Source: Deltaproteobacteria bacterium (GTDB lineage Bacteria > Desulfobacterota > Desulfovibrionia > Desulfovibrionales > Desulfovibrionaceae). Taken from it: a stretch of 64,000 nucleotides of DNA. The stretch covers positions 62,001 to 126,000 of the forward strand of contig JAITWK010000039.1 in NCBI GenBank assembly GCA_031285295.1. Reading direction: 5' to 3'. Numbering within the stretch: position 1 is the stretch's first letter; the number at the start of each line of letters is the position of its first letter. Both the position numbers and the translations under genes were made by a program. Of this stretch, positions 27,253 through 36,509 are shown piece by piece. Below the pieces are notes generated by a model that did no database searches, was not told the origin of the DNA, and saw only the letters and a program-made list of their open reading frames with translations.

Positions 27253-27855
27253 ATGAAAAAAATATTCGCGGCGGTTTTTGGTCTGGCCTGTTTTTGTCTG
27301 CTGGGCAACAGCGCCCTGGCTGCCGATGCAAACAAGGAGAATACAGTGATTAAGCTTGAGACCACCATGGGCGACATCTATATCGAACTTGACGATGAAA
27401 AAGCGCCTAAAACCAGCGCCAACTTCAAACGCTATGTCGAGGAAGGCTTCTATAACGGAACCATCTTCCATCGCGTTATCGGCAACTTCATGATTCAGGG
27501 CGGCGGCATGAACAGCCTGATGGAACAGAAGGCCACTCATGAGGAAATCGAAAACGAAGCCGATAATGGCCTGAAAAACTATAAATACACCGTGGCCATG
27601 GCCCGCACCAACGAGCCGCACTCCGCTTCCTCGCAGTTTTTCATCAACGTGAAGAACAACGACTTTCTGAACCACAAGGGTAAAACCATGTCCGGCTGGG
27701 GCTATGCCGTATTCGGCCGGGTGGTCAAGGGGCAGGACGTGGTGCATAACATTGAGGGTGTACCCACCCGCGATTATATGGGACACGGCGACGTACCGGC
27801 CATCCCGGTGGTGATCAAGAGCGCTACCGTGGTAGCTGAGGAGAGTATCCAATAG
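27253..27855 (+). CDS. Exported peptidyl-prolyl isomerase (cyclophilin)
   Basis: This 200-residue protein speeds cis-trans isomerisation at proline, most likely in the periplasm. A signal peptide is clear (MKKIFAAVFGLACFCLLGNSALA, cleavage before ADANK). The cyclophilin core carries NGTIFHRVIGNFMIQGGG with the catalytic Arg and Gln, then ASSQFFINVKNN. It is of the small bacterial PpiA/PpiB type. The GGT-like gene starts 20 nt after its stop, so both are likely in one operon. Confidence 0.92.
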   Translation: MKKIFAAVFGLACFCLLGNSALAADANKENTVIKLETTMGDIYIELDDEKAPKTSANFKRYVEEGFYNGTIFHRVIGNFMIQGGGMNSLMEQKATHEEIENEADNGLKNYKYTVAMARTNEPHSASSQFFINVKNNDFLNHKGKTMSGWGYAVFGRVVKGQDVVHNIEGVPTRDYMGHGDVPAIPVVIKSATVVAEESIQ

Positions 27856-27874
27856 CAGTTACACGAGGTGCGCT

Positions 27875-29536
27875 TTGAAAACAGCCAAAGCCAGTCGCGG
27901 CATGGTAGTAGCGCCACACTATCTGGCCTCCCAGGCCGGACTGGCCGTGTTGCGCGAAGGTGGCAACGCCGTGGAAGCGGCGATTGCCACCGCCGCCTGT
28001 TTGTGTGTGGTTTACCCGCATATGAGCGGACTGGGCGGTGACGCTTTCTGGACCATTTATGAGCCGGAAGGTGGCCGGGTGCGCTGCATCGAAGGCGTTG
28101 GGCTGTCCGGCAGCCGGGTAAGCGCGGAAGCCTTGCGCAAAGCCGGGCACAAGTACCTGCCCCGACGCGGCTCGCAGGCCATGCTCACCTGTCCGGGAGC
28201 TGTCTCCGGCTGGAGCAAGGCTCTGGAAGTCGCAGCCCCTTGGGCGTCTTCTATATCAAGTGGCTTGCCCCTGCCTTTGCCGCGCTTGCTGGAAGACGCC
28301 ATTTATTACGCGGAACATGGCTTTCCGGTAAGTGCCGGTCAGTCCCGCCTGACGCGGGAAGGACTGGACGAACTTAAAGCGCAGCCGGGTTTTGCGCGGC
28401 AGTTTTTGCAGGACGCTCAGCCGCCTGCTCCGGGTATGCGCCATACTTTGCCCGCGCTGGCCCGGACCTTAAGGCGACTTGGCAAGGAAGGGTTGGAGGC
28501 TTTTTATCAGGGCAAGCTGGCCGAAGATATTGCCGCCGAACTCAAAGAGGCCGGTTCGCCGCTGACGATGGATGATCTAAAAGCGCAGCGGGCCGCTTTG
28601 CGTGATCCACTGCAACTGCGGTTCGGTTCCGGGCCACCCGTCACACTTTATAACTGCCCGCCGCCTTCGCAGGGTGTTTCCTCGCTGATGATCCTGGGAA
28701 TTTATAACCGGCTCGCGGCAGCAGCCAATAGTTCACAGACCGCCGCCACGGGCGACAGCAGCGACAATTTTGATCTGGTGCATGGTTTGGTGGAAAGCAC
28801 CAAACTGGCTTTTTTGCTGCGTGACGCGCATCTGGCCGACCCGGAACATATGCGGGCCAGCGTGGAAAGCTGGCTCAAGCCGGAATTTCTGGCGGAATTG
28901 GCTGACAAAATAGACCCGGCCAAAGCCATGACCTGGCACAGTCCAGAAACGGGTGGCGATACGGTCTGGTTCGGAGTCATCGATTCCGCCGGGCGGGCGG
29001 TAAGCTGCATCCAGAGCATTTATTTTGAATTCGGTTCCGGTGTGGTGCTGCCGGAAAGCGGCATCACCTGGCATAACCGCAGTCTCGGCTTCAGCCTGGA
29101 TCCGGAACACCCAAATCGCCTTGGGCCGCGCAAGCGTCCCTTCCATACCCTGAACCCGGCTCTGGCTATTTTTGATGACGGGCGAATCATGCCTTACGGC
29201 TGCATGGGCGGCGAAGGACAACCGCAAACCCAGGCCGCGCTGTTCAGCCGCTATGCCTGGGAGGGTTATGATCTGCAACAGGCCATCAGCGCACCGCGCT
29301 GGTTGCTCGGACGTGCCTGGGGCGATGCAAGCTCAAGCCTCAAGCTGGAGAGTGATTTTTCGCCGGAAGTGACGCGCAAGCTCAAAGAGGCCGGACATCC
29401 GGTGGAGCTGGTGCCGCCCCTGAATGACATGATGGGCCATGCCGGAGCGCTGGTGCTGCACAGCACCGGGCCGAATCGCGGCCTGATTGAAGGCGCGGCG
29501 GATCCACGCAGTGATGGAGCCGCCGCTTGCTGGTAG
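27875..29536 (+). CDS. Gamma-glutamyltransferase family protein, cytosolic
   Basis: Members of this Ntn-hydrolase family cleave gamma-glutamyl bonds after autoprocessing at a conserved Thr. The 553-residue product has GGNAVEAAIATAACLCVVYPHMSGLGGDAFW near the N-terminus and the presumed nucleophile Thr363 in GGDTVWFGVIDSAGRAVSCIQS, which would become the small-subunit N-terminus. It has no signal peptide, unlike classical periplasmic GGT, and resembles YwrD-like cytosolic members. The start is a TTG at 27875 with GAGGTG five nt upstream. The natural substrate is not evident. Confidence 0.82.
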   Translation: MKTAKASRGMVVAPHYLASQAGLAVLREGGNAVEAAIATAACLCVVYPHMSGLGGDAFWTIYEPEGGRVRCIEGVGLSGSRVSAEALRKAGHKYLPRRGSQAMLTCPGAVSGWSKALEVAAPWASSISSGLPLPLPRLLEDAIYYAEHGFPVSAGQSRLTREGLDELKAQPGFARQFLQDAQPPAPGMRHTLPALARTLRRLGKEGLEAFYQGKLAEDIAAELKEAGSPLTMDDLKAQRAALRDPLQLRFGSGPPVTLYNCPPPSQGVSSLMILGIYNRLAAAANSSQTAATGDSSDNFDLVHGLVESTKLAFLLRDAHLADPEHMRASVESWLKPEFLAELADKIDPAKAMTWHSPETGGDTVWFGVIDSAGRAVSCIQSIYFEFGSGVVLPESGITWHNRSLGFSLDPEHPNRLGPRKRPFHTLNPALAIFDDGRIMPYGCMGGEGQPQTQAALFSRYAWEGYDLQQAISAPRWLLGRAWGDASSSLKLESDFSPEVTRKLKEAGHPVELVPPLNDMMGHAGALVLHSTGPNRGLIEGAADPRSDGAAACW

Positions 29537-29540
29537 CATT

Positions 29541-32500
29541 TTAGTTTGCCTTGATATTTACACTTTCCCCCGCCACCCAGTGCTTGTGCTCGTCAAAGTA
29601 GTAGGCATAGGCGCGTGAGGCCGGGGCGGTATAAAAGCCGGGAATTTCCGCTATGAGCGGGATATTCAGCCGCGCTTCCGCTCCGGCTTTCAGTCCCCGC
29701 CAGTAGAGTATCAGTTCGCGCCCCCGGATTTCGTAAGAATCTATCTGCCCGGCGCTCACCAGTTCCTTCAAGCGTTCAAACCGAGGTTCCAGACCGGCGG
29801 GCAGGCCAATTATGGCCAGCGGCATGGTCACGTCCTCGTCTTTGCCTGTGACGCTGGCGCGGGCCTTGAGGCTGACTTGCAAATCTACCGGCTCGCCTTC
29901 TTTGATCTCGCGGGTGGAAAGTGTTGTTTCCAGCAGCAGCGGACATTCCGGGCTGCTGGCCGGTTGCGGGGTGTTGTAGAGTATTTCCAGGGCAAAGGGC
30001 ATGTCGCCGCCGCCCTGCATACTTAGTTCAATGCGGTGTTCGCCGGGGCTGAGAGCGGCAGAAAAGTCCGGCAAAACCAAGGCTCCCTGCGAATTTTCAT
30101 CAAAGTTCACCGGCCCGCCAAAGGGCTTGCCATCCACCATTAGTTGCAGGCTGCCCGGCGCTTTGGGTTTGGATCTGGCCGCATCATAGGCGTTGATGGC
30201 TTTTAGGGCCAGAATGGTTGACTGGGTGCTGCCGAACTTGCCCGCCTTGCAGCGCTCGAAAAGCCAGGTCATGGAGCTTTCCACTACGGCGGCGTATTCG
30301 TCGCCGCAACGCAGCCAGGCGATAACGGCCAGAGAGGCGGTTTCAATAAGCAGCGAATCACCGCGCGAACGGGTGATGCTGGTTTCCGCGCCGCCAAGGC
30401 TGCCGTCTTTGTCCTGTGCTTGTTGCAGGGCGGAGGCGGCTATTCTGGCCGCAGGAAGATCCCCGGCCAGATACAGGATGTTGGCTCCCAACCCCAGCAG
30501 GTAAGGATCTTTGCTTTCAGCGGTCAGCTTTTTGGCCGCAGCGATTTCAGCGGTAAGGCTGGAGGGCTTTTCGCCGGATTCCAGCAGGCTCCAGATGATA
30601 TAGAGGTTGGTCAAAGGGGCCGGAGCCTGCCCGAAGGAATCCAGAGCCTGACTGTTGCGTTCAAAGCCACCCTGACCGTCCCGGCGGGCCAGCAGCCAGG
30701 CGCGGGTGCGATCCAGCATTTCCTGATCCACGGGCATGACCTGCTTCATTTCATTGAACTGCATCAGGCCGTAAGCGGTCAGGGCCTCATGGCCGGGATC
30801 GCCCCCAAACCATTCATAGCCTTTTTGGGGCGATTCAAAAGCGATCAGCTTGGCGTAGCTCTCGTCCAGCAGGGTGGCGGCCTGTTTGATCTTGTCCGGC
30901 GAAACGCCGCTATGCCCAATAAAATATTGCTGGGCCATGACCAGCGGATAACTGGTGGAACTGGTCTGTTCAAAGCAGCCATAAGGCTGGCGCAGCAGGG
31001 CGTTAAGCGCTTCTTCCAGATTGGCCAGCGGCGAGGGATAAACCTTTACGTTGGCCGCAAGACTGCCCGGTTCAATTGCATCAGCGATTACAAAGGCGCG
31101 GCCAAAGGGTTTGCCGGGACCGACCAGCCCGGAGGCGGTCAGTTGCACCGGAAAGCCACGCGGCAATACTTCCAGCTTGCGGATTACGGTATCGGTATAG
31201 GGCGAAGCCGCCGCGCTCATGCTCAATGTGTGCGGGCCGACCGGGTTGGTTTCCAGTTCCAGCAGCACCCTGGTGCGCGAATCCGGCGCAAGCTGCGCGG
31301 GCAAAACGGGCAGATATGACTGTCCGGCTTGGCCTGAAGCGGTTTGTATGCTGGCTTTCAGTGTTTCCGAGCGCAGGACCAGGCCGGGTTTATCAAGAGG
31401 ATCAGCCGTGGCATTGACAAAGACCAGCGGTATGAGTGGGCGGTCACCGGATACCAGCAGCGGCGGCAGTTTAGGCTCCACATGGAAAGGTTCTAGCGAG
31501 ACAATAACGGCATCGGCCGCGCCAAGCGCTCCGTTGTAACCGTAAGCGTCGGCTTTTACCTTGAAGCTGGTGACGCTGTCGGAAAGATCGAATTCAACCA
31601 CTGCCTTGCCATCGCGCGGGTTGGTGCGCAGCCCGGCGTTCCAGTAGACGGTTTCCGCAAAATCCGTCCGCTCACCTGCCCGCCGGTTCGGGCGATTTTG
31701 GTGCGCGTACTCGCGAATGGCAATATAAGGCAGCGGTTCGGCCATCATCCGTTGCACTTGATCCAGAGCGACCTGTCCGGGGACGCGCTTGGCGGCAAAC
31801 GGACCCTCAGCTATGCCCGGTTCGGCCTGTATATCGTTTTGGGCAGCCTCCTGCCCGATTTGCCAGGCCTGTTCGTCCAGTTCAAGCGCGATTTCTCCGG
31901 CTCCGGCCTGATCGAATTGTTCTTTTTCAGCCAGGTCCGGCACACCCAGCACGGCTGCCCCTTCCTGAAGGTCAGGCGCGGGCGCTGCCAGCATGGGTAC
32001 GGCATCAGGCGCGGCATTCATGACTATCGCATTTTCTTCCACAAACAGTTCCGCTTCCGCGCGGTTGCGGGCCTGAAACTGCCTCAGTTGTATGCCGGGA
32101 AGCGGCTGGGGCACCCCACCCAGCATCCGGGGCGAACGGATGGCCAGAGCGCGGCGCACCGCTTCCGGGTCCGCTTTCAGGGCTTCGTCCAGGCGTACCA
32201 GCACAAAGCGCCGCCAACCCTGGGTGCCGAGCAGCAGATCTATATCGCGTCCGGCGTTGGGGTTGGCCGGGTCAAAATATACCTTGGCGTCAGCCAGATC
32301 TTTAACTTCGTTTTCCAGATAAACCATGACCGGCAGGCTGGGGGCCTGATCGCGGCTTTCCACCATTTCCAGCACGGCATCGTCAGTGACGGTCAGGCCG
32401 ATCACCGCTTCCACCGGGCGTCCGTTTTCATCCAGACTTTCCAGTTGCAGGCGGACTTTACCGCCCGGCACGCTTTGCAGCGGCTCGCTGGTGATATTGA

Positions 32501-34175
32501 TACGCACCTTGAAACGCGGCTCACGGAAAATCAGGCGCTCGGCCAGGGGGCGTCCGGCATTATCCCAAACCGTGGCCATGAGTACACCTTCAGCCTCGCC
32601 GGAGTCCAAACTGACGATCTGACGGCTGCCGGGGGCCAGTTCGGCCTGGGCGATCAACTTTTCGCGGTGATGCAGAGTGATCAGCGCCGCCTGATTGCCT
32701 CCAGCCTCGCCGGTTACGCCAGTGCTGGCGGTAGAGTCGATGCTGAAAGCTACCGGCTCGCCAAAAGGATAACTGGCTTTTTCGGCGCGCAGGATAGTGT
32801 CTGCGGGGCACGTTTCGGGCAGCGGGAAGAGTCGATTAATGCCGGAAGGCTCCAGCAGGCGCAGGGCGTAGCGTTCGCCTTTGGCCGGGGTAAATTCAAA
32901 GCTACCGCGTCCCTCATGAGTGGTTTTGATGGCGGCCACTGGAAGATGCCAGGGCATCAGCACCCGATTGGCGGTATCTGTTTTGACTATGCCTGTGGCG
33001 TTCAGTTGGGTCAGGTCTTCATTATCCAGCCTTACAATCTGGCCGGAAATATCCGCTGGTTTTCCGTCCGGGCGCAGCGCCTGCACGTAGACCCGGTTGG
33101 TCAGATCGGCCACCAGTTCGCCGCCTTCCGGGTAAAAGGCCAGATCCAGGGTTTGCAGCAGAATGGGAATAGTCTTGCTGGCGGTTTCGGTAAGGCCGCC
33201 GTCCTCAATGATAAAGGCCAGGGTGCCTTCGCCGCGCTCTATTTCCGCTGGCAGATCAAAAGATACCCGGCAGATGCCCTTTGGCTCCTCAGCTACGCCC
33301 CCCTCCGGACCAGTGGTTTTGCCCGCCGCGCCAGTTGTATTGGACGCACCGGGGCCGACGGCGGCTTTTGTCACTTCAAGAGAAAGTCCTTCCAATCTGG
33401 CTACTTCCGCGCCATCAACGCGGGCCACGGCGGTAACTGTGGCAGCTGCCGGGATGCCGCCTTCGGCCCGGCTCACACTCAGCACGGCGGAAACAGTATC
33501 GCCGGGGCCGTAGCCTTCGCGCAAAAATTCAATCTGCGTTTTCAGGCGCGGCGGATTATAGACGCGAATTTCAAAGGGGCGCACCGCTTCCGGTGAGCCG
33601 CCAACGCTGGCTTTGGCCTGATAGCGTCCCCCGGCGGTTCCGGCCGGAATGGTCCAGCTAAAACCGGCCGAGCTTTCTTCCACTTCGGACAAAGCCGTAA
33701 AAAGCTTGTCCTGCCTGGGGCCGGTGATTTCCAGACCGGCCAGACTGGAATAGCCTTGATGATCGATTTGTCCGGCGTTGCCGCGCAGCGGAAAATAGTT
33801 GTCGGCCTGCAAAACAACCAGCCGGGTATAAACCGTTTCACCTGGCCGGTAAATGGGCTTGTCGGTGGAGAGGAAGACCAGCAGACGATTTTCGCCGCCC
33901 AAGCGATCCGGCGAGGGGGCCAGTTTTTTTCCGTCAGTTATGAGAGCAACGGCGTTGCCGTCAGATATCGGAGCTACGGCGTTGCCGTCAGGTGTCGGAG
34001 CAACGGCGTTGCCGTCAGTCGCCAAAGTTGCGGCTTCGCCGCTGACCGCCGTGGCCTCCTGAGCGAGGACAGGCGTGGAGAAATTGAGTATGCCGAACAG
34101 GCCGGACAAAATCAGGCCAAGCATTACAAGCGGAATGAGGCAACAACGGCCTTTGCATTTTAAAATTCCGTTCAT
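29541..34175 (-). CDS. Bacterial alpha-2-macroglobulin with thioester
   Basis: Such proteins trap proteases in the periplasm or at the surface by a bait region and a reactive thioester. The 1,544-residue product has an N-terminal signal or anchor segment (about residues 14-37), macroglobulin domains beginning STDKPIYRPGETVYTRLVV, and the canonical thioester C1067-F-E-Q1070 in PYGCFEQTSSTSYP, followed by the alpha/alpha toroid. Near the N-terminus is a repeat of DGNAVAP-type units. In many bacteria this gene pairs with pbpC. No pbpC is present here. The signal has no obvious lipobox, so whether it is a lipoprotein is unclear. Confidence 0.9.
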   Translation of the reverse strand: MNGILKCKGRCCLIPLVMLGLILSGLFGILNFSTPVLAQEATAVSGEAATLATDGNAVAPTPDGNAVAPISDGNAVALITDGKKLAPSPDRLGGENRLLVFLSTDKPIYRPGETVYTRLVVLQADNYFPLRGNAGQIDHQGYSSLAGLEITGPRQDKLFTALSEVEESSAGFSWTIPAGTAGGRYQAKASVGGSPEAVRPFEIRVYNPPRLKTQIEFLREGYGPGDTVSAVLSVSRAEGGIPAAATVTAVARVDGAEVARLEGLSLEVTKAAVGPGASNTTGAAGKTTGPEGGVAEEPKGICRVSFDLPAEIERGEGTLAFIIEDGGLTETASKTIPILLQTLDLAFYPEGGELVADLTNRVYVQALRPDGKPADISGQIVRLDNEDLTQLNATGIVKTDTANRVLMPWHLPVAAIKTTHEGRGSFEFTPAKGERYALRLLEPSGINRLFPLPETCPADTILRAEKASYPFGEPVAFSIDSTASTGVTGEAGGNQAALITLHHREKLIAQAELAPGSRQIVSLDSGEAEGVLMATVWDNAGRPLAERLIFREPRFKVRINITSEPLQSVPGGKVRLQLESLDENGRPVEAVIGLTVTDDAVLEMVESRDQAPSLPVMVYLENEVKDLADAKVYFDPANPNAGRDIDLLLGTQGWRRFVLVRLDEALKADPEAVRRALAIRSPRMLGGVPQPLPGIQLRQFQARNRAEAELFVEENAIVMNAAPDAVPMLAAPAPDLQEGAAVLGVPDLAEKEQFDQAGAGEIALELDEQAWQIGQEAAQNDIQAEPGIAEGPFAAKRVPGQVALDQVQRMMAEPLPYIAIREYAHQNRPNRRAGERTDFAETVYWNAGLRTNPRDGKAVVEFDLSDSVTSFKVKADAYGYNGALGAADAVIVSLEPFHVEPKLPPLLVSGDRPLIPLVFVNATADPLDKPGLVLRSETLKASIQTASGQAGQSYLPVLPAQLAPDSRTRVLLELETNPVGPHTLSMSAAASPYTDTVIRKLEVLPRGFPVQLTASGLVGPGKPFGRAFVIADAIEPGSLAANVKVYPSPLANLEEALNALLRQPYGCFEQTSSTSYPLVMAQQYFIGHSGVSPDKIKQAATLLDESYAKLIAFESPQKGYEWFGGDPGHEALTAYGLMQFNEMKQVMPVDQEMLDRTRAWLLARRDGQGGFERNSQALDSFGQAPAPLTNLYIIWSLLESGEKPSSLTAEIAAAKKLTAESKDPYLLGLGANILYLAGDLPAARIAASALQQAQDKDGSLGGAETSITRSRGDSLLIETASLAVIAWLRCGDEYAAVVESSMTWLFERCKAGKFGSTQSTILALKAINAYDAARSKPKAPGSLQLMVDGKPFGGPVNFDENSQGALVLPDFSAALSPGEHRIELSMQGGGDMPFALEILYNTPQPASSPECPLLLETTLSTREIKEGEPVDLQVSLKARASVTGKDEDVTMPLAIIGLPAGLEPRFERLKELVSAGQIDSYEIRGRELILYWRGLKAGAEARLNIPLIAEIPGFYTAPASRAYAYYFDEHKHWVAGESVNIKAN
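33944..34024. repeat. Three 27-bp tandem repeats in the macroglobulin gene
   Basis: Three near-identical 27-bp units begin at 33944, 33971 and 33998. They keep the reading frame and encode nine-residue DGNAVAPxx repeats just after the signal region, a probable flexible linker. Copy number in such arrays can vary between strains. Confidence 0.85.
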
Positions 34176-34194
34176 TATTGCCTCCTGATTTTAT

Positions 34195-35253
34195 TTAGCA
34201 GTGTAAACGTAAACGAGCCAAACCTTCCAACTGCTCCGAAAGAGCCAGCGCGTTTGTAGCGGTATCGGCCCAGACGCAAAGTCCGTGTCCGTCCATCCAG
34301 ATGGCTTGGTGTTCTTTGGCCGCCTCGGCCACAGCTTCGGCCAGTTCGCGGCTGCCCGGCTCAAGCCGGGGTACGCTGCCTATATTGCGGCGCAGCACGT
34401 CAGCTTCGAATATCGGCATATCCAGGCGCTCGGCCATGCTTTGGCCGGGCATACGCAGGGCAAGAGCAATCAGGCTGGTCGGGTGCGTATGCAGCACCGC
34501 TTTGGCGGCAGGCTGGGCGCGGTAGATGCCCAAATGCATACCGGTTTCGATGGATGGCCCGGGCCCGGCCAGAACTTGACCATCTTCAAGATTCAGGGCC
34601 ACAAAGTCGGAACCGGTCAAACCCGCCTTGAACGAACGGCTTTTGGTGATTACGCAGAAATTTCCCAGACGCAGGCTGGCATTGCCGTTGAAGCCAACGA
34701 GCAACCCGGCGTTGTGGGCAACAGCGCAAATGCCGGTCAGTTCGTTGGCGGCAAAGGTCAGTGCTTCGGCAACACCTTCCGTGCCGGAAAAATCGCCCTT
34801 GATGTCCAGCACTGGTGTACCGTCCACCACTTCCAGAGCGTCCAGGCGCAGCAGCATTGAGGAAGCGTAATATTCCATGGCGACTATGGTGGCTTCATGC
34901 AAGCCGATCGGATTGGGACGGCCGGATCCGTGGGTGGCGAACACGCCGCACTCGGCTTGCTGCAATGTATTACGATTCGCAAGGTGCAGCCAGGTAAGCA
35001 CGGTGATTTTTTGCCCTGGTGCGAGTCCTTTCAGGCCCGGCACAAATTCGGGCAGGATTTCCAGCACGGCTTCGGGCGCGTCAGAGCTTCCCGACGGGCA
35101 TTCTTCCGGCCTATGCAGGGAAGAACGCACACTGCCAATAGCGGAGTAGCCTTGCAGGGGAGAATTCCAGGATTTTTTGGGGGCTTCGGTTTCGTCCGTG
35201 GCAAAGGATTCCAGCAGGGCGTCGAAGCTTGCGCCGTAGTTGGCGTTGGTCAT
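34195..35253 (-). CDS. TrmO/TsaA domain fused to class II aldolase
   Basis: This 352-residue protein joins two families. Residues about 35-155 match TrmO/TsaA (UPF0066), SAM-dependent enzymes that N6-methylate t6A37 in tRNA: YSAIGSVRSSLHRPEECP, GVFATHGSGRPNPIGLHEATI and DGTPVLDIK. Residues about 165-350 match class II aldolase/adducin: GFNGNASLRLG, an acidic residue in SIETGMHLGIY, the zinc ligands in VLHTHPTSL and a third His in MDGHGLCVWA. Both halves keep their motifs, so it is probably bifunctional or a repurposed pair. The aldolase substrate is unknown. The neighbours are an alpha-2-macroglobulin and thiL. Confidence 0.82.
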   Translation of the reverse strand: MTNANYGASFDALLESFATDETEAPKKSWNSPLQGYSAIGSVRSSLHRPEECPSGSSDAPEAVLEILPEFVPGLKGLAPGQKITVLTWLHLANRNTLQQAECGVFATHGSGRPNPIGLHEATIVAMEYYASSMLLRLDALEVVDGTPVLDIKGDFSGTEGVAEALTFAANELTGICAVAHNAGLLVGFNGNASLRLGNFCVITKSRSFKAGLTGSDFVALNLEDGQVLAGPGPSIETGMHLGIYRAQPAAKAVLHTHPTSLIALALRMPGQSMAERLDMPIFEADVLRRNIGSVPRLEPGSRELAEAVAEAAKEHQAIWMDGHGLCVWADTATNALALSEQLEGLARLRLHC

Positions 35254-35280
35254 ATTTTCCCCCTATGTAGGCTCTCATAT

Positions 35281-35313
35281 AGTCACGAGATGAATTTTGG
35301 GGCGCTCGTGACT
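35281..35313 (-). terminator. Hairpin between thiL and the fusion gene
   Basis: AGTCACGAG (35281-35289) pairs perfectly with CTCGTGACT (35305-35313) immediately after the thiL stop. There is no T-tract, so it may be a weak terminator or an mRNA-stabilising stem. Confidence 0.45.
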
Positions 35314-36507
35314 TTATCCGAAATGGTCGAAAGCAGATGAGTGCCATATATCATCAATTGATTTTCCTTGCCAGCGTATGCCCGGCAAGGAACTTGCTTT
35401 TCCCAGCACTTGCAGATGCACGCCCGGGCGCAGCGCATCCAGAGCGGTTTGCACCTGCGGGAATAAATCCGGCGAGCAGGCGCAGAGCAGGCAGTAATCG
35501 TCTCCACCGCTGAAAGCTTCGGCCAGGGCTTCATTGGCCGGGTAGCGCCGCCGGATTTCCGGGTGCAGGCTTTCGCGGTCCAGATCCAGATCCGCGCCCG
35601 GAAAGTCGGGGCGTTTATTTTTACCGGCGGCCAACAGGCGCGGCAAATCTCTGGCCAGACCATCGGAAACATCCATGCAGTGCAGATGACCGTGTTTCTG
35701 CAAAGCGGCCAGAAGACGCCCGGCAGCCAGTTGCGGTGTGGGCCTCAGCAGGGCGGCGCAGGCTTGCGGATAGTCGGCCAGGGCGGCCCTCCCTTTGGAT
35801 TCCAATTCTTTTAGACCCAGGCGAGCCAGACCAAGGTTGGAAAAACCCGGCTCGGAGCAGGCGCTTGCCACAAAAAGAATATCTCCGGCTTCGGCCCCGC
35901 GCCGCAAGAATGGGGTGGCTGTTGATCCGGTCTGCGCGGATGTTGTAGAGGCTGTTTGCGCGAATTTTGGGGTGGTATTGGCGGTTCCGGCCAGTCCGGC
36001 CTGAAGCGCTCCGCCCCAGACCGTCAGGCTGAAACCGAGCAACGGCGCGGCTGAAATATCGCCGCCGGTAAGGATTATAGCGGCTTCGGCGGCCAGTTTG
36101 CCCATGCCGCAAAACATCCGGTCCAGCCAGTCCGGGTCCAGATCCGGCGGGCACATCAGGCCGAGGGAGAAGCCTTGGGGAATAGCACCGGCTGAGGCCA
36201 GATCGCTGAGGTTAACGGCCAGGGCCTTGTGTCCGATTTCCTCCGGCTCAAAATAGGAACGCCGGAAATGGTAATTTTCCAGAAAGAGATCCGTGGACAG
36301 AGCCAGCGCGGAGTCGGGCATAAATTCCGCGCAGTCGTCGCCCCGGCCAAGCAGCAAGCCAGAATGACCTTGGGCTGTTCGCGCTTGATCCGCTGGGTCT
36401 GATTGGCTGGCCCGACAACTTGACGCACCCTGACGCGGAAAGTGCCGGTCGATGATCGCCAGTATTTGATCCTCTGACATTATTTTAGGCGGCATTATTT
36501 TGGACAT
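35314..36507 (-). CDS. thiL: Thiamine-monophosphate kinase
   Basis: ThiL phosphorylates thiamine monophosphate to the active cofactor TPP, using ATP. The 397-residue protein has LLGRGDDCAEF (metal-binding Asp pair), LSTDLFLENYHFRRSYF and GHKALAVNLSDLASAGAIPQG from the PurM/ThiL N-terminal domain, and MDVSDGLARDLPRL and SGGDDYCLLC from the C-terminal domain. It is longer than the usual 320-350 residues because of a Ser/Thr/Ala-rich insert near residues 178-200. The start may be at 36507 or at an internal ATG (MSEDQILAIID). No other thi gene is near. Confidence 0.9.
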   Translation of the reverse strand: MSKIMPPKIMSEDQILAIIDRHFPRQGASSCRASQSDPADQARTAQGHSGLLLGRGDDCAEFMPDSALALSTDLFLENYHFRRSYFEPEEIGHKALAVNLSDLASAGAIPQGFSLGLMCPPDLDPDWLDRMFCGMGKLAAEAAIILTGGDISAAPLLGFSLTVWGGALQAGLAGTANTTPKFAQTASTTSAQTGSTATPFLRRGAEAGDILFVASACSEPGFSNLGLARLGLKELESKGRAALADYPQACAALLRPTPQLAAGRLLAALQKHGHLHCMDVSDGLARDLPRLLAAGKNKRPDFPGADLDLDRESLHPEIRRRYPANEALAEAFSGGDDYCLLCACSPDLFPQVQTALDALRPGVHLQVLGKASSLPGIRWQGKSIDDIWHSSAFDHFG

Positions 36508-36509
36508 GT

